DNA of 64,000 nt from Rhizobium sp. Root482. GTDB lineage: Bacteria > Pseudomonadota > Alphaproteobacteria > Rhizobiales > Rhizobiaceae. The stretch lies in NCBI RefSeq assembly GCF_001426565.1, contig NZ_LMFA01000006.1, forward strand, positions 1,083 to 65,082, in the 5' to 3' direction. Of the stretch, positions 45,255 to 53,285 are shown piece by piece; position 1 is the stretch's first letter, and each line of letters starts with the position of its first letter. The notes below the pieces were generated by a model. It was not told where the DNA came from. It saw only the letters and a list, made by a program, of their open reading frames with translations, and made no database searches. Made by a program: the position numbers and the translations under genes.

Positions 45255-45650
45255 ATGCTCGACCATGTCTTCATTTCCGTGAGCGACATTGATCGCTCGA
45301 TCGCGTTCTACGAGGTGGCGCTAGCCCCACTCGGGATCGTCCATGCTCATGACTACGAGGGAAAGGATGGTCCTCCCGGACATCCCGACCTAAAGGGGTT
45401 CGGGGCGAACGGCAAAGTATTTTTCTGGCTCCGCGAAGGCGTAGTCGAAGGCCGTGCCGCTCATATCGGCTTCGTCGCCAACGGTACCTCTCAGGTCGAT
45501 ACCGCCTTTGCCGCCGCCATGATGGCAGGCGCCTCGGAAATCCATCCACCGGGAACACAGCTCCACTACGACCCCCGCTATTACGCCGCCCAGGTCCGTG
45601 ATCCGGACGGCTACAGCCTCGAATTTGTCTTCAAGGAATGGCAGCACTGA
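45255..45650 (+). CDS. Glyoxalase/bleomycin-resistance (VOC) family protein, copy 2
   Basis: The product (131 aa) starts MLDHVFISVSDIDRSIAFYE and ends RDPDGYSLEFVFKEWQH. It is a single-domain VOC protein and the closest homologue in the window of the gene at 822-1217. VOC proteins include glyoxalase I and thiol transferases for electrophiles, which fits an operon of carbonyl-active enzymes. The substrate is unknown. The next ATG follows one base after its stop. Confidence 0.9.
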   Translation: MLDHVFISVSDIDRSIAFYEVALAPLGIVHAHDYEGKDGPPGHPDLKGFGANGKVFFWLREGVVEGRAAHIGFVANGTSQVDTAFAAAMMAGASEIHPPGTQLHYDPRYYAAQVRDPDGYSLEFVFKEWQH

Positions 45651-45651
45651 C

Positions 45652-46635
45652 ATGACAAAACTGATGATCTACGGCGCGACCGGCTATACCGGCCGCATGG
45701 CGGCGGAGCATGCGAAGGCAGCTGGTACGCCCTTGGTTCTCGCCGGCCGAAACGAAGCGACCCTGTCGACGCTCTCTGCAGAACTCGGCGTCGAATACCG
45801 CGTCTTTGGTCTCGACGATTCTGCAGCGATCGATGCCGGTTTGGCCGGCATCTTTGTCCTCCTAAACTGCGCCGGGCCGTTTATGCGCTCGGCCGATGCC
45901 CTGATGAAGGCGTCGATCCGCAACAGTATCCACTATCTCGACACGGCCGCCGAACTCGATAGCTATCGTCTGGCTGAGACTTTCGACGACAAAGCGAAGG
46001 CTGCAGGCGTCATGCTCATGCCGGGAGGCGGTGGCAGTGTCGCCATGCTCGGCAGTCTCGCGGGACATACGGTCTCGCGCGTGAACGATCCTCGCAGGAT
46101 CAGGATCGCGCTTCTTGTCGCCGGCGGACTTTCTCGTGGATCGGCGATCAGCGCCATGGAGAACGTCACCGTAGAGACCCTGGCACGAAGGGATGGCGAG
46201 CTTGTCGCCGTTGCCGCCGACGGCACCCGCAAATTCGATTTCGGCAAGGGCGCGGTCGACTGCTTTCCGGTGACCCTGCCCGATCTCATCACCATCTGGC
46301 GTGCGACGGGCGTCCCTGATGTGGAAACCTTCGTACATGTCACCGGCGATGGCTTCCCGCAGGGCGACCTTTCGGCGCTCCCGGACGGACCAAGTGAAGA
46401 GGACCGGCTGGCGAACCGCTACCAGGCATCCATCGAAGTCACCGGGGCAGACGGAAAGGTCACCCGTTCCATCCTCGATACGGTCAACGGCTACACCTTC
46501 ACGGCGATGGCAGCAGCCGAGGCCAGCCGACGTGTTCTTGGTGGCGAATTCCACCCCGGCTTTCAGACGCCTGCTGCCCTGTTCGGAAGCGGCTTCGCAC
46601 AGACCATCGCCGATACCTCGATCAACGATGTCTGA
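45652..46635 (+). CDS. Saccharopine dehydrogenase-like NAD(P)-binding protein
   Basis: The ATG at 45652 starts MTKLMIYGATGYTGRMAAEH, a Rossmann GATGYTG loop. The product is 327 aa. AGPFMRSADALMKASIRNSI then HYLDTAAEL matches the saccharopine dehydrogenase NADP-binding family, and the middle has MLMPGGGGSVAMLGSLAGHT. Members act as enoyl or keto reductases with unknown substrates. It is translated one base after the VOC gene. A truncated copy is at 101-820. Confidence 0.9.
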   Translation: MTKLMIYGATGYTGRMAAEHAKAAGTPLVLAGRNEATLSTLSAELGVEYRVFGLDDSAAIDAGLAGIFVLLNCAGPFMRSADALMKASIRNSIHYLDTAAELDSYRLAETFDDKAKAAGVMLMPGGGGSVAMLGSLAGHTVSRVNDPRRIRIALLVAGGLSRGSAISAMENVTVETLARRDGELVAVAADGTRKFDFGKGAVDCFPVTLPDLITIWRATGVPDVETFVHVTGDGFPQGDLSALPDGPSEEDRLANRYQASIEVTGADGKVTRSILDTVNGYTFTAMAAAEASRRVLGGEFHPGFQTPAALFGSGFAQTIADTSINDV

Positions 46636-46647
46636 GGAACCGGCAAA

Positions 46648-46974
46648 ATGCAGAAGCTCGTCGAATCATTTATTGCGACTGCCAATGCCTTCGACGTCGA
46701 AGGGGCTCTGTCTCTGTTCGCAGCCGACGCCGTCATCGACGATGTCTCGGTCGGCGACGCTTTTGTCGGCCAGGATGGTGTCCGCCAATACCTCGAGCGT
46801 TTCTTCGTCGGCTTCAGCACCAGCAGCAAGCTGTTGTCCGTCGAAGAACTGGACGGCCTCCATTCGGACGTCCGGCTCGATTTCACCGGCGATTTCGGAC
46901 ACGAGATAGGGATCTTGAAGATCACGGTGAATCCCGACGGCCTGATCGAGCGCATCGACGCCGATCTCGAATAA
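46648..46974 (+). CDS. SnoaL/NTF2-fold protein
   Basis: The 108-residue product starts MQKLVESFIATANAFDVEGA and has LFAADAVIDDVSVGDAFVGQ then DGVRQYLERFF, the usual SnoaL-like pattern of small polyketide-cyclase or isomerase-fold proteins. It is 12 bp after the dehydrogenase-like gene. Such proteins are isomerases, hydrolases or binding partners; the function is not evident. Confidence 0.8.
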   Translation: MQKLVESFIATANAFDVEGALSLFAADAVIDDVSVGDAFVGQDGVRQYLERFFVGFSTSSKLLSVEELDGLHSDVRLDFTGDFGHEIGILKITVNPDGLIERIDADLE

Positions 46975-47081
46975 CAGACCAACCTTCCAGTCCTATCCAA
47001 CCAGACCCATCGGCGCACAGCGCGCCGATGCCGGGAAAGGTTTGCATTCCGCACGCCTCCGGCACGACAAGGAGCACGTTC

Positions 47082-47552
47082 ATGACCGTATCGCCATCGT
47101 TCGTACAAGATGCCGCAGACAGGCTCGCGGTCGTCGAGACCCTCTATCGCTTCACCGCCGGTATCGATCTTCGCGACACCAATCTCCTCGCTTCCTCGCT
47201 GGCAGAGAATGCCGTCTCCGACTTCCGGCCGGCTGCTGCCAAGGCCGGTTTCGACTATCCGGTCATTGAGGGCCGGGATGTCATAGTCGCTGCGCTGACG
47301 ACATCGCTTGCTACCCTGGACACCACGCATTCCGTCAGCAATCCGCGGGTGGCAATCGATGGCGACACTGCACGCATGGATGTTCTCGTCGAGGCGCAGC
47401 ACGTTCCCCGCAGCGATCCCTCGCGTCACTACCTGATGAAGAACCGCTACGACGTCGAGCTGATCCGGGCAGGCAATGTCTGGGTCATCACGCGCAATAC
47501 GGTCGACAATGTCTGGCGGACGGGCGATCTGACGGTTCTCTCCGAGATCTAA
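47082..47552 (+). CDS. SnoaL-like domain protein
   Basis: The ATG at 47082 is chosen over an upstream one because it is followed by the SnoaL_4-type start DAADRLAVVETLYRFTAGID. The product is 156 aa, with NAVSDFRPAAAKAGFDYPVI and TTHSVSNPRVAIDGDTARMD, and a C-terminal NVWVITRNTVDNVWRTGD. It belongs with the aromatic-dioxygenase beta and scytalone-dehydratase-like fold group. It closes the operon, about 107 bp after the other SnoaL gene. Confidence 0.8.
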   Translation: MTVSPSFVQDAADRLAVVETLYRFTAGIDLRDTNLLASSLAENAVSDFRPAAAKAGFDYPVIEGRDVIVAALTTSLATLDTTHSVSNPRVAIDGDTARMDVLVEAQHVPRSDPSRHYLMKNRYDVELIRAGNVWVITRNTVDNVWRTGDLTVLSEI

Positions 47553-47577
47553 GTCTCCAAAGAAGACGACGCGAATG

Positions 47578-47610
47578 GAATGGCGGTGGGATTGATTTCT
47601 AGCGCCATTC
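47578..47610. terminator. Inverted repeat between convergent genes
   Basis: GAATGGCG at 47578-47585 pairs with CGCCATTC at 47603-47610, between the SnoaL-like gene and the convergent lysR gene. There is no long T-run, so it is a weak terminator candidate. Confidence 0.35.
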
Positions 47611-47626
47611 TCGCTCGCCAATCAGA

Positions 47627-48541
47627 TCAGGCTGTTAATGCCTCGGCCGTCCCCATCAATACATCCTCACCAACGGCATCAACCAGGAAATCCAGAACAG
47701 CGCGGACACGCAGCGGAAGATTTCGGCGCGAGGCGTAGACGACAGTGATCGGCAACCGCACGGGCGGAAAGGCCGGCATCATTTTGACCAAGCGTCCCGC
47801 AGCGATGTCTTCACGTGCAAGAATGTGAGACAGCACTGCCAATCCACCACCGGCGAGCGCGGCGCGATGCACCGCTCCGGTATTGTTGAAGATCATCCTC
47901 GGGGCGACCTTGACTCTCTCGATGTCGGCGCCATTCAAAAAGCTCCAGGACCGCCCCTCACCGCCACGATTATAGCAGATGCAATCATGGTCTGGGATCT
48001 CAAGCAGATGGCTGGGCATACCCCGCCTCTGGATATAGCTGGGCGCTGCGACGAGGGAAGCTGTTGTCCAGCCGATCCGACGACAGATCAGACTGCTATC
48101 GGACACCTCGCCAAGGCGGACTTCGAGATCGATTCCCTCGCCGACCATGTTCGAAGGTTGTTCGCAAAAGACGATATCGACGGAAAGACCGGGGCGGTCC
48201 ATCAAGAAGGCGGGAAGCAGATCGCTTATATAAAGACCGAGCGCTGCCGGCAGGCTAATCCTGACTTTTCCGGAAGCCATGCCATCTGCCGACGTGGTTT
48301 CGCCCAGCGCTTCCACCGCATCGATAACCGTCTGCGCCATCGAAATCATCTGCTCGCCCTCGACAGTCAGCGAAAGGGCGTTGGTGGAGCGGTGGAACAG
48401 CCGTGTACTGTAATGCTCCTCAAGCGATGAAACCTGCCGCGACACCGCCGGCTGGGTCAGACCGAGATCCAGCGCCGCAGCAGAAAACGAACCAGTCTCG
48501 GCCACACGCAAGAATGACCTTAGCGCTGAAACGACGTCCAT
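47627..48541 (-). CDS. LysR-family transcriptional regulator
   Basis: The ATG at 48541 (MDVVSALRSFLRVAETGSFS) begins the helix-turn-helix; the open frame extends further upstream but is not needed. The product (304 aa) has AAALDLGLTQPAVSRQVSSL and an effector domain (GKVRISLPAALGLYISDLLP). It is divergent from the ahpD operon, with 137 bp between that also hold two probable Rrf2 operators. It may regulate the ahpD operon, itself, or the SnoaL genes. The effector is unknown. Confidence 0.9.
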   Translation of the reverse strand: MDVVSALRSFLRVAETGSFSAAALDLGLTQPAVSRQVSSLEEHYSTRLFHRSTNALSLTVEGEQMISMAQTVIDAVEALGETTSADGMASGKVRISLPAALGLYISDLLPAFLMDRPGLSVDIVFCEQPSNMVGEGIDLEVRLGEVSDSSLICRRIGWTTASLVAAPSYIQRRGMPSHLLEIPDHDCICYNRGGEGRSWSFLNGADIERVKVAPRMIFNNTGAVHRAALAGGGLAVLSHILAREDIAAGRLVKMMPAFPPVRLPITVVYASRRNLPLRVRAVLDFLVDAVGEDVLMGTAEALTA

Positions 48542-48623
48542 CCTGCTCCCCCTCTGCCCATACCATTTGGAATAAGCGTTATGTCGAAAGCTTAGTCCGG
48601 TTTTGGTTGCCTGTCCAGCAATT

Positions 48624-48661
48624 AAGGATATTAGATATCCATAAGGATAATATGCGTCCTT
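48624..48661. promoter_or_regulatory. Tandem Rrf2-type operators upstream of ahpD
   Basis: Site 1, AAGGATATTAGATATCCAT at 48624-48642, contains the perfect palindrome GGATAT-TAG-ATATCC. Site 2, AAGGATAATATGCGTCCTT at 48643-48661, is adjacent with the same outer halves. A third copy, AAGGATACATGATATCCCT, lies upstream of the Rrf2 gene at 52029-52047. The ahpD start is 18 bp after site 2. Confidence 0.7.
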
Positions 48662-48678
48662 AATAACGGAGAAAAACC

Positions 48679-49158
48679 ATGACACAGCGCCTCAACTACG
48701 CAGCCCAGTCCCCCGAATTTTTCAAGAAGATATCTGAGCTCAGCATGTCGCTGAAAGACAGCGTCATCGAGCAGTCGATCCGCGATCTCGTCAATATCCG
48801 TGCCTCGCAGATCAATGGCTGCGCCTTCTGCCTCGACATGCATGTGAAGGAAGCCAAGATCCACGGCGAGAGCGAACTTCGCCTCTATCATGTTTCGATC
48901 TGGCGGGAATCCAATCTGTTCGTTCCCCGCGAACGCGCAGCCCTTGCCTGGACGGAAGCCGTTACCGAACTGCCCGAAGGCGGCATTCCGGACGAGCTTT
49001 ACGAGCGTGTCCGCGGCCAGCTTTCGGAGAAGGAAGTCTCCGACCTCACCTTCTCGATCATGACCATCAACGCCTGGAACCGTGTCAGCATCGCCTTCAA
49101 ATCCGTGCCCGGCTCGGCAGACAAGCTCTACGGTCTCGACAAGGCCGGCCTCAACTGA
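48679..49158 (+). CDS. AhpD-like carboxymuconolactone decarboxylase family protein
   Basis: The product (159 aa) starts MTQRLNYAAQSPEFFKKISE. The redox motif is NGCAFCLDMHVKEA, the CxxC-x3-H of AhpD-type alkylhydroperoxidases. It should reduce peroxides with electrons from a lipoyl or thiol partner. GGAGAAAAACC precedes the ATG. It is first in a run with an NmrA-like protein, a cupin and an MscS channel. Tandem palindromes directly upstream suggest repression by the Rrf2 regulator encoded at the other end of the run. Confidence 0.9.
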   Translation: MTQRLNYAAQSPEFFKKISELSMSLKDSVIEQSIRDLVNIRASQINGCAFCLDMHVKEAKIHGESELRLYHVSIWRESNLFVPRERAALAWTEAVTELPEGGIPDELYERVRGQLSEKEVSDLTFSIMTINAWNRVSIAFKSVPGSADKLYGLDKAGLN

Positions 49159-49225
49159 GGTCCGAAAGACATCCGCATTTCACCGACAACCACACGATGT
49201 CAGCACAGCTGACGGAGGAACGACC

Positions 49226-49978
49226 ATGAAAATCGTCATCATCGGCGGAACCGGCCTGATCGGTTCAAAGACCACCGAACGCCTTCGGGCAAAAGGCCTT
49301 GAGGTGATCGCCGCGTCTCCCAATACCGGCGTGAACACCATTACCGGCGAGGGGCTGGCCGAGGCGCTTGCAGGAACGGACGTGGTCCTCGATCTCGCCA
49401 ATTCCCCATCTTTCGAGGACAAGGCGGTGATGGAATTCTTCGAGACCTCCGGCCGCAATCTGCTCGCCGCGGAAAAGGCGGCTGGCGTTAAGCACCACAT
49501 CGCGCTCTCCGTCGTCGGAACGGACAAGCTCCAGGAAAGCGGATATTTCCGCGCCAAGCTTGCGCAGGAAAAGCTGATCCGCGAGGCCGGTATTCCCTAC
49601 ACGATCGTCCACTCAACCCAGTTCATGGAGTTCCTCGGCGGCATCGCGCAGTCCGCCCTGGTTGAAGGCAAGGTGCATCTGTCGCCGGCCTTCGTGCAGC
49701 CCATCGCCTCCGACGATGTCGCGGATGCGATGGCTGATGTGGCGCTTGAACCCCCGGTCAACGGTTTGATCGAGATCGCCGGACCGGAGCGCTTCCCGCT
49801 GAACGAACTGGTCGCCCGCTATATGGAAGCGACGGGAGACACCCGACAGGTCGTTGCCGATCCGCAAGCCAAATACTTCGGCGCCCGCCTGGAAGACCGC
49901 ACGCTGGTTTCCGACAACAATCCGCGGCTCGGCAAGATCGGTTTCGAGCAGTGGTTCGCCACCGCTCCTCGCAAATGA
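49226..49978 (+). CDS. NmrA/SDR-type NAD(P)-binding protein
   Basis: The ATG at 49226 after GGAGGAACGACC gives 250 aa starting MKIVIIGGTGLIGSKTTERL, an atypical-SDR (NmrA-like, SDR_a5/a7) nucleotide loop. FRAKLAQEKLIREAGIPYTI then VHSTQFMEFLGGIAQ is typical of quinone or azoreductase-like NmrA proteins. No YxxxK catalytic pair is evident, so it may be a redox sensor or a reductase. It lies between ahpD and the cupin on the same strand. Confidence 0.88.
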   Translation: MKIVIIGGTGLIGSKTTERLRAKGLEVIAASPNTGVNTITGEGLAEALAGTDVVLDLANSPSFEDKAVMEFFETSGRNLLAAEKAAGVKHHIALSVVGTDKLQESGYFRAKLAQEKLIREAGIPYTIVHSTQFMEFLGGIAQSALVEGKVHLSPAFVQPIASDDVADAMADVALEPPVNGLIEIAGPERFPLNELVARYMEATGDTRQVVADPQAKYFGARLEDRTLVSDNNPRLGKIGFEQWFATAPRK

Positions 49979-50011
49979 AATCCGCCTCCGCGTCTATGAA
50001 GGAAGAACATC

Positions 50012-50434
50012 ATGATCAGAAATACAGTTGCAGGAATAGTGATTGCACTCCTTGCCTCAGGAGCCGCCATCGCCCATGACGCCTCCGGCGGCTCGGCATC
50101 GAAGGTCACCCTCGTCTATGAACACGAGCTGCCGAATGTGCCGGGCAAAAGCCTCAAGGGGGTTCTGGTCGAGTACGGTCCGGGTGGTTATTCCGACGCG
50201 CATACGCACCCGGACAGCGCCTTCATCTACGCCACCGTGCTGGAGGGATCGATCCTCAGCCAGGTGAATGACGGTCCGGTCACGGAATACAAGGCTGGAG
50301 AACACTTCTCCGAACTGCCGGGCGACCGCCACGGTGTCAGCAAGAACGGCAGCGACACGAAGCCCGCCAAGCTTCTCGCCGTCTTCGTTGTCGATACCGG
50401 TCAAAAGGAACTGACCTACCCGATCAAGAAGTAA
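50012..50434 (+). CDS. Exported cupin-domain protein
   Basis: The product (140 aa) has a signal peptide (MIRNTVAGIVIALLASGAAI, cleaved after AHA or near AHDAS) and a single cupin fold: GGYSDAHTHPDSAFIYATVL holds the metal-binding His pair, and GEHFSELPGDRHGVSKN the second motif. Exported cupins of this kind often sit in peroxide or thiol stress operons. It is 33 bp after the NmrA-like gene. Confidence 0.88.
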   Translation: MIRNTVAGIVIALLASGAAIAHDASGGSASKVTLVYEHELPNVPGKSLKGVLVEYGPGGYSDAHTHPDSAFIYATVLEGSILSQVNDGPVTEYKAGEHFSELPGDRHGVSKNGSDTKPAKLLAVFVVDTGQKELTYPIKK

Positions 50435-50506
50435 GGATCTCGACAAGGACCGGATGCCGTTGCCGCATCCGGATCCCTTTGCCCATTACGTCTGGAGTGA
50501 CCTGCC

Positions 50507-51532
50507 ATGGCCGTTGACCTGTCCGCACTGGCATTCGCAATCGTCGATATTGTGGGCGTGATCGGCATCCTTGTCTGGCATGTTCAGGGCAAGGATCGAC
50601 CAACGGCGCGCCTCATCGTCCAGATCCTGTTCTTTGCAGCAATGACCGCGACATTCCTGTCGCAGGGTATCCTTCCGTTTCGCGTGACAACAGGTGAGCT
50701 TGAAGGGTTGACCTCCTATCTCGGGAAATCCGCGCGCGTTCTCTGGTGGGTCCAGTTCGCCTGGGCAACGATCGGCTTTGTACGCCTCTACATTGTGCTC
50801 GACCGCCGGCCGCAGGAGGCGCGACTGATCCAGGATCTGATCGTCGCTGGCGTTTATCTGGGCGTTACGCTTTCCATCATCGGCTTCGTGTTCGGCGCAC
50901 CGATCGGCACGCTCGTTGCCACCTCCGGCGTAGTCGCCATCATCCTTGGCCTTGCCCTCCAGAACACTTTGGGCGACCTGTTCTCTGGCGTTGCCCTCAC
51001 ACTGGGTCGCCCGTTTTCAATCGGCGACTGGATCCAGCTAGGCGACGGCACAGAAGGACGCGTCATCCAGAACAACTGGCGCTCGACACAGATCCTGACG
51101 CCGGCACATAACGTTGTTGTTCTTCCCAACAGTGCGCTCGCCAAACTCAGTCTCACCAACCTGACGCGACCGGATGAATCGCACCTCGTCATATTGGCCA
51201 TCCGCATTGCGGCCGACCGACAGCCATCCGCCATCGAAGCAATTTTGTTGTCTGCACTGGAAGATTGCCGGTTCATTGTTCAGGAGCCGAAGCCAATCGT
51301 GGCATTCAAGGGGATCGATGCGATCGCAATCGATGTCGAATTGCTGTTCCGCGTGACCAGCCCTGCGAACCGAGTGCCGGCGCGCAACGAGATCATCGAT
51401 GTCGTCAGCCAACACTGCGCGACCCATGGTCTCGGCTTTGCAATGCCGGCGCATGCCTATCTCGTCGTCGCTGGTCAGGGTGACAAGACGGAGGAACCCA
51501 GATCGGTCCGCGCTCTACCCCGCGCGCTTTAG
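50507..51532 (+). CDS. MscS-family small-conductance mechanosensitive channel
   Basis: The product (341 aa) has about four N-terminal membrane helices (ALAFAIVDIVGVIGILVWHV; FFAAMTATFLSQGILPF) and the conserved MscS pore and beta domain: VVAIILGLALQNTLGDLFSG, RPFSIGDWIQLGDGTEGRVI, NVVVLPNSALAKLSLTNLTR. It opens under membrane tension to release solutes. Co-location with ahpD and a cupin suggests a role in stress tolerance. Its 3' end overlaps the convergent Rrf2 gene by 18 bp. Confidence 0.92.
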   Translation: MAVDLSALAFAIVDIVGVIGILVWHVQGKDRPTARLIVQILFFAAMTATFLSQGILPFRVTTGELEGLTSYLGKSARVLWWVQFAWATIGFVRLYIVLDRRPQEARLIQDLIVAGVYLGVTLSIIGFVFGAPIGTLVATSGVVAIILGLALQNTLGDLFSGVALTLGRPFSIGDWIQLGDGTEGRVIQNNWRSTQILTPAHNVVVLPNSALAKLSLTNLTRPDESHLVILAIRIAADRQPSAIEAILLSALEDCRFIVQEPKPIVAFKGIDAIAIDVELLFRVTSPANRVPARNEIIDVVSQHCATHGLGFAMPAHAYLVVAGQGDKTEEPRSVRALPRAL

Positions 51533-52003
51533 CACCCAATCGAACGTTCCGGCCCAGATGCCCGGATCGATTTCCTGCTCCAGCGTTTTCCCAAGGTCGG
51601 CAAACGTAACCTTGCGAAGCGCAGTGCGCCACGCTTCGTCGGCCTCCCACATGATCCGTGCAATCGCACACGAACCGCTCTCACAATAGTCCTTGGGTCG
51701 GCAGGGATTGTTGGCACGGATGTTCTGGCAGACGAAGGTCCGGCCTTTCCCCTCCACTGCTTCAACGACATCAAGGAAGGTCAGCTCTGCCGGTGCCTTT
51801 GCAAGTCGATAGCCGCCCGAAGGGCCAAGCGTCGTATGGACGAGGCCTGCCTGCGACAGGCTCTGAAGTGCCTTTGAAAGATATTCCTTCGGAAGCCCAT
51901 GCAGTTCTGCCAGCGCCTTGGTCGACAGATAGCGCCCGTCAGGCAGGCCGGCGAGAATGGCGCAACAGTGAAGTGCCCATTCGACTTGGCTTTTGAGTAT
52001 CAT
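51515..52003 (-). CDS. Rrf2-family regulator with Fe-S-type cysteines
   Basis: The product (162 aa) has the Rrf2 winged helix (STKALAELHGLPKEYLSKAL, wing LGPSGGYRLAKAPAELTFLD) and a cysteine cluster FVCQNIRANNPCRPKDYCES then GSCAIARIM. That gives four candidate ligands for an Fe-S centre in the position used by IscR and NsrR. It thus probably senses oxidants, NO or iron. A palindrome upstream of its start (52029-52047) is shared with the ahpD operon, so autoregulation and control of that operon are likely. Confidence 0.92.
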   Translation of the reverse strand: MILKSQVEWALHCCAILAGLPDGRYLSTKALAELHGLPKEYLSKALQSLSQAGLVHTTLGPSGGYRLAKAPAELTFLDVVEAVEGKGRTFVCQNIRANNPCRPKDYCESGSCAIARIMWEADEAWRTALRKVTFADLGKTLEQEIDPGIWAGTFDWVLKRAG

Positions 52004-52028
52004 GCGGTGGGAACCTCGGATCGGAATT

Positions 52029-52047
52029 AAGGATACATGATATCCCT
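52029..52047. promoter_or_regulatory. Rrf2-type operator, autoregulatory copy
   Basis: AAGGATACATGATATCCCT lies 26 bp upstream of the Rrf2 start. It matches the two sites before ahpD in the halves AAGGATA and ATATCC, also with ATTAA on its left as at 48621-48625. Confidence 0.7.
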
Positions 52048-52216
52048 ATTTTGAATCGCTGTAAATACAGGCGATTGTTGGACCATCTGGCCCGGCATGC
52101 CAGATGTCGATCATACGGCTATCGATTGATTTCGTTGCGATGCATCGCAACGAGCCGTGTCGGAACATCTTGCGGATGTACGGCCATCCCGACGGGAATG
52201 GCCGTAAGTTGCCTGC

Positions 52217-53194
52217 TCAGCCCGGACGACCACCCAGCGACAAGCCGGTCAACTGCTCCGAAACCAGCCAGAGCCGTTCCGCCACCTGCGGATCCATGGC
52301 CCAAGGCGCCACACCTTTGGTGCCGTCCGTCTCCGCTTGCGGCAGGGCAACCTCGCAATCTTCGCAATAGACGCCGCCGATACCGTCGAGTTCGGGCCGC
52401 GTTGCTGCCCAGACGCTCGTTGCCGCTCCTTGTTCCGGCGTCTTGAGATCGCGCGATGGATCGACCCGGCGTTCGCCATTCTCGTCATAGACATCGAAAG
52501 AATTGATCTCGTCTTCGCTGAGATGGCGGGCGAGATCGGTCAGGATGACGCCGGGGTGCAACGAAAATGCCCGCACACCAAGCCCTGCTCCACGCCGATC
52601 AAGCCCCAGCGCGAACAGCGCGTTTGCCGTCTTCGCCTGGCCATAGGCCTGCCACTTGTCATAGGGGCGCGTCTTGAAATCAATGTCGTCGAAATCGACC
52701 GGCCCGAGCTGATGACCGCGCGACGACACAGAGATGACCCGCGCGTTACCGGCTTTGACCAGCACGGGCCATAGGCCCGCAACCAGCCGGAAGTGGCCGA
52801 GATGATTGGTGGCAAACTGGCTCTCGTGCCCAGCCTGATCCCGGGCAAGCGGCGTCGCCATGATGCCGGCGCTGTTGACCAGGATTGAGATCGGTATGCC
52901 CGCCGCAACGATCCTGCCAGCAAAGGCGGCAACCGATGCGGGATCCGCAAGATCCATCGCTGCGATGGCAACATTGTCGATACCGGCAAGTGTGCGTTCG
53001 GCCTTTTCGCGATTGCGGGCCGGTACGATGACATGAGCACCGGCACCAGCCAGCGCGCGCGTCGTCTCGATGCCGAGACCGGAATAGCCACCGGTGACAA
53101 TTGCCGTCTTGCCGGAAAGGTCGATACCCTCGGTAACCTCGCGCGCCGTGCTGGCCGCGCTGAACCGGGATCCAATAGGTTTCTGTTCGGACAT
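52217..53194 (-). CDS. SDR family oxidoreductase (retinol dehydrogenase-like)
   Basis: The product (325 aa) has the cofactor loop TAIVTGGYSGLGIETTRALA, NSAGIMATPLARDQAGHESQ, and a catalytic Tyr-Lys in YDKWQAYGQAKTANALFALG. Length and ISVSSRGHQLGPVDFDDIDF place it with the WW-domain oxidoreductase/retinol dehydrogenase-like SDRs. It is divergent from an AraC regulator, its likely activator. Substrates are probably ketones or aldehydes. Confidence 0.92.
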   Translation of the reverse strand: MSEQKPIGSRFSAASTAREVTEGIDLSGKTAIVTGGYSGLGIETTRALAGAGAHVIVPARNREKAERTLAGIDNVAIAAMDLADPASVAAFAGRIVAAGIPISILVNSAGIMATPLARDQAGHESQFATNHLGHFRLVAGLWPVLVKAGNARVISVSSRGHQLGPVDFDDIDFKTRPYDKWQAYGQAKTANALFALGLDRRGAGLGVRAFSLHPGVILTDLARHLSEDEINSFDVYDENGERRVDPSRDLKTPEQGAATSVWAATRPELDGIGGVYCEDCEVALPQAETDGTKGVAPWAMDPQVAERLWLVSEQLTGLSLGGRPG

Positions 53195-53285
53195 GTTGTT
53201 ACTCCTTCATTTGTGGCTCTGGTGTCCCTCCCCTATATCGGGTAGGCTCTCGGAGCTCCCCGCCTGCAGGATCCGGATTTTTGTC

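Noticed and set aside
822..45650. The two VOC clusters as a recent duplication
   Set aside because: About 20 amino-acid differences in 131 residues and different decay states show long separation.
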